Positions 31,149-33,285 of a stretch of DNA of 33,285 nt are shown one piece after another. Each line of letters begins with the position of its first letter. Positions within the stretch are counted from its first letter, which is position 1. Below the pieces are notes generated by a model. It saw only the letters and a program-made list of their open reading frames with translations. It did no database searches and was not told the DNA's origin. The position numbers and the translations under genes were made by a program. The stretch is from a bacterium (GTDB lineage Bacteria; Chloroflexota; Dormibacteria; UBA8260; Bog-877), in the NCBI GenBank assembly GCA_021802115.1, contig JAKABA010000027.1:1-33285 (forward strand), in the 5' to 3' direction.

Positions 31149-32918
31149 ATGGGGGTCTCGTTGAACGGACAGCGTGGGATCCTCTTGACGCGTTTGGTGC
31201 CGGTTATTTACGCTGGTTTGGCCTTCGCCCTCTTCCATGCCGCGTGGGCAGATCCAACCCGACGGCTGGTCGGCGGCTGCTGCGACTCGCCAGCGCCGTT
31301 GTGGTTCCTGCAGTGGGTCGGCTATGCGATCCTGCACGGCCAAGATCCGCTGTTCACTCACTTTGTGGGGTTGCCGACCGGGGTCAACGTGATGTGGCAG
31401 CCTCCGGCGATGCCGATCATCGGGCTCGCTGTCACCCCCGTGGAGTTCGTGTTCGGCCCTTTTGTGACGTACAACCTGGTGGCGACACTCGCCCTGGCCT
31501 TGTCCAGTTGGGCCTGCTACTTCGCGCTGCGCCGATGGGTGGGGGGAACTGGAGCGCCATTCCTCGGTGGGCTGTTGTACGGGTTCTCGCCATTCATGGC
31601 GGCCCAGTCTCTCGGCCATCCCGCGCTAACCGTAGCGTTCGTCGCCCCGCTCTTCCTACTGGTGCTCACCGACATTTTGGCGTACCGTCGCTGGCCGGTA
31701 TGGCGGTCGGGCGTCACTCTGGGAGCGCTCGCGGCCGTGCAATTCCTGATTAGCCAGGAAGGGTTTGCGATCATGGTCATCGGCGCGGCTTTGGTGACGG
31801 GGCTGCTGGCTGTTCTGCGCCCCCGGGCGGCGGTCGCGCGTTTGCGGCCCACCGCGATCGGGATGGCGCTGGGAACGGCGGTCTGCCTGGTCGTTCTGGC
31901 CCTGCCCCTGCTCATGGAGTTCCTCGGCAAGGAGCAGCTGCACGGGCTCCTCCGGCCCCAGAACACCTTCGTCACTGACCTGGCAAACCTGGTTCTGCCC
32001 AATCCAGTCGTCGCGCAGTGGTCGCCGTTCAACGGAGCCTACGTTCTCCACTGGCAGTGGGATGTTGCTGAGGCGGGCGCATTTCTCGGTCCGTTCCTGA
32101 TTATCGTTCTGGCCACGGTAGTGGCCACGCGGCGGAGGGAGCTGCGAGTTCAGGTGGCCGCCCTAGCTGCCGCAGCCATGTTGGTCCTCTCCTTGGGGCC
32201 GTCGCTCCACGTTGCCGGGCGCGACCTTGGCGTACCGTTGCCGTGGGTGCTGTTCGAACGCCTGCCCCTGCTAGACAACCTGCTCCCCGTGCGAATGACG
32301 GGCATCTTCTTTGTCGGCGTAGCGGTGCTGGTGGCGGAGGGCGTGCATGCGGTCCAGGGTTGGCGCAGTGGCTGGCGTCGTGCCGCTGGAACCGCGGGGA
32401 TCATCGCAGCCCTGGTGCCACTGGTGCCCGTGGCCGCCTATCAGGCGTGGACACCGGTGGTGCCGAGCTTCTTCCGATCGGCGCGTGCTAGCGAGCTCCC
32501 ACGCGACGGGGTTGTCTTTGTGGTGCCGTTTCCAAGGGATCAGCCAGACGATGTGACGCCCATGCTGTGGCAGGCTCTCACTGGGTTGCGATTCCGGATG
32601 CCGGGCGGGTACGTCTTCCTTCCTGCTCCTGGGGGCAACGGGCTGGGCGTCACGGGGGGCACGCCCAACGCCCTGACCGCTCGGCTCGACGCAATCGCGG
32701 GCGGCAGCCATGTGCTCGGTCCGACGAAGGCGGAGGCGGCCGTGCTGCGGTCGATCCTGCTCCACACTTACCACCCTGTGGCGGTTGTGGTCGGACCAAT
32801 GCCCCATGAGGGCCTGGCAGTCAGGTTAATGAGCCAAGTGCTCGGGAAGCCGCCCACCTGGAGCGGCGGCGTGGCTCTCTGGCTCGGCACCGCAGGGGGG
32901 AGTCCCGCGCGGCGCTGA
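31149..32918 (+). CDS. polytopic membrane protein, GT-C-like, function unknown
   Basis: A 589-residue protein with about twelve hydrophobic segments. ATG 31149 is nine bases after GGAGG; ATG 31140 abuts that site and is less likely. The first loop after helix 1 reads DPTRRLVGGCCDSPAPLWFLQW, then GLPTGVNVMWQPPAMPIIGLAVTPVEFVFGPFVTYNL, the 'GVN-MW-P...P...GP...YNL' layout of a broad family of uncharacterised GT-C-like membrane proteins. The C-terminal ~130 residues are soluble (DGVVFVVPFPRDQPDDVTPMLWQALTG). Such proteins often sit in polysaccharide loci and are thought to use lipid-linked sugars, but no activity can be stated here. It stands between mobile-element remnants, with a stem-loop region after its stop. 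Confidence 0.75.
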   Translation: MGVSLNGQRGILLTRLVPVIYAGLAFALFHAAWADPTRRLVGGCCDSPAPLWFLQWVGYAILHGQDPLFTHFVGLPTGVNVMWQPPAMPIIGLAVTPVEFVFGPFVTYNLVATLALALSSWACYFALRRWVGGTGAPFLGGLLYGFSPFMAAQSLGHPALTVAFVAPLFLLVLTDILAYRRWPVWRSGVTLGALAAVQFLISQEGFAIMVIGAALVTGLLAVLRPRAAVARLRPTAIGMALGTAVCLVVLALPLLMEFLGKEQLHGLLRPQNTFVTDLANLVLPNPVVAQWSPFNGAYVLHWQWDVAEAGAFLGPFLIIVLATVVATRRRELRVQVAALAAAAMLVLSLGPSLHVAGRDLGVPLPWVLFERLPLLDNLLPVRMTGIFFVGVAVLVAEGVHAVQGWRSGWRRAAGTAGIIAALVPLVPVAAYQAWTPVVPSFFRSARASELPRDGVVFVVPFPRDQPDDVTPMLWQALTGLRFRMPGGYVFLPAPGGNGLGVTGGTPNALTARLDAIAGGSHVLGPTKAEAAVLRSILLHTYHPVAVVVGPMPHEGLAVRLMSQVLGKPPTWSGGVALWLGTAGGSPARR

Positions 32919-32939
32919 CCGGGACTTCGCTGGGGGGCT

Positions 32940-33007
32940 GCGACTCATACCGAGGTATGCCGCGGGGCCAGTGGGAGTCGGCGCTCATGGGAAACGTGCG
33001 CATGAGC
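32940..33007 (+). terminator. stem-loop cluster after the membrane protein gene
   Basis: Starting 22 bp after the stop, there is CGACTC...GAGTCG enclosing CATAC-CGAG-GTATG, followed by GCTCATG/CATGAGC (32983-32989 and 33001-33007). No T-run is present, so termination is inferred from position. Confidence 0.4.
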
Positions 33008-33029
33008 CAAGCCCGACTTTGACACGCGC

Positions 33030-33071
33030 GGGGGCAAAAAGGGGGGGCCGAGGGGCATCCGCGGGCCGGGG
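33030..33071 (+). other. G-quadruplex-type motif
   Basis: G-runs of 5, 7, 4, 3 and 4 are separated by loops of 6, 4, 7 and 2 bases, which satisfies the usual four-run G-quadruplex pattern on the plus strand. It lies between the membrane protein gene and the transposase start. Confidence 0.55.
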
Positions 33072-33161
33072 CTGAGTTCGAAAAGCCGGCGATTGAGGCA
33101 GCGGGCGCCGATTTCAGAGCCCAAAAGTGTTGTGGTACGTGGCTCCAGTATGCTAGTTGAG

Positions 33162-33190
33162 TTGCAAATTGCCTTGGGTTGTGGCATGAT
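33162..33190 (+). promoter_or_regulatory. promoter of the right-edge transposase
   Basis: TTGCAA (33162-33167) and CATGAT (33185-33190) are separated by exactly 17 bp. The ATG begins nine bases after the -10, so the message would have almost no leader, although GGGGG lies just before the ATG. Confidence 0.5.
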
Positions 33191-33198
33191 CGGGGGCG

Positions 33199-33285
33199 AT
33201 GTACCTGCGCCGGGTCGTCCGTGGTGAGCGCGTCTACCTGGACTTGGTCGAGGGACACCGCGACCCCAAGAGGGGCAAGGTGCGG
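33199..33285 (+). CDS. N-terminus of a probable IS1634-type transposase, cut by window edge
   Basis: Only 29 codons are present from ATG 33199. The product starts MYLRRVVRGERVYLDLVEGH and continues RDPKRGKVR. This 'M-(F/Y)-(L/V)-R...Y..LVE..R' start is characteristic of IS1634-family (IS4-like DDE) transposases, whose proteins begin with a short beta region of this kind. The catalytic part is outside the window, so family membership is likely but not proven, and whether the gene is intact is unknown. It reinforces the view that the right end of the window is an insertion hot spot. Confidence 0.55.
   Translation, partial: MYLRRVVRGERVYLDLVEGHRDPKRGKVR

Overview
This is a G+C-rich window with tightly packed genes, many GTG/TTG starts and 4-bp stop/start overlaps. 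The organism looks like a high-GC bacterium of the Actinomycetota or the Dormibacterota/Chloroflexota side. That placement rests on base composition, the secreted 'DTR...DV-GYF' repeat proteins and general gene style, not on a marker gene, so it is tentative. The theme is extracellular: surface or exopolysaccharide synthesis, a block of exported multidomain proteins, and a decaying mobile-element zone at the right end.

Left part (1-12907). A minus-strand cassette (nucleotide-sugar dehydrogenase, GT2 glycosyltransferase, NAD-dependent epimerase running off the left edge) diverges from a plus-strand series. That series holds a polytopic membrane protein, UDP-glucose 6-dehydrogenase (ugd), UDP-glucuronate decarboxylase, a polyprenyl-phosphate-type GT2, a YfhO-like membrane protein, a WsaF-like rhamnosyltransferase-type enzyme with two N-terminal repeats, and a GT4 enzyme. 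Ugd plus the decarboxylase convert UDP-glucose to UDP-glucuronate and UDP-xylose. The GT2 and the membrane proteins are suited to lipid-linked sugar transfer outside the membrane.

Middle part (12921-25554). Reading on the minus strand are a small exported protein, an exported C39-like papain-fold protein, a large exported protein of unknown function, a sedolisin (S53) peptidase with a complete catalytic set, and a methyltransferase. A divergent plus-strand gene encodes another exported protein. Four of these proteins each end in exactly three copies of the same ~125-135 residue repeat, and a broken piece of a further copy lies between two of the genes. This is the most interesting part of the window: a family of secreted enzymes sharing one C-terminal three-repeat module inside a polysaccharide locus.

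Right part (25801-33285). A GT4 glycosyltransferase (minus) and a GDP-mannose 4,6-dehydratase (gmd, plus) are separated by 665 bp with no convincing gene. Then come an IS1380-type transposase pseudogene with three in-frame stops and two apparent frameshifts, a gene-poor stretch with a perfect 18-bp hairpin, a second polytopic membrane protein, a stem-loop/G-rich stretch, and the first 29 codons of a probable IS1634-type transposase cut by the window edge.
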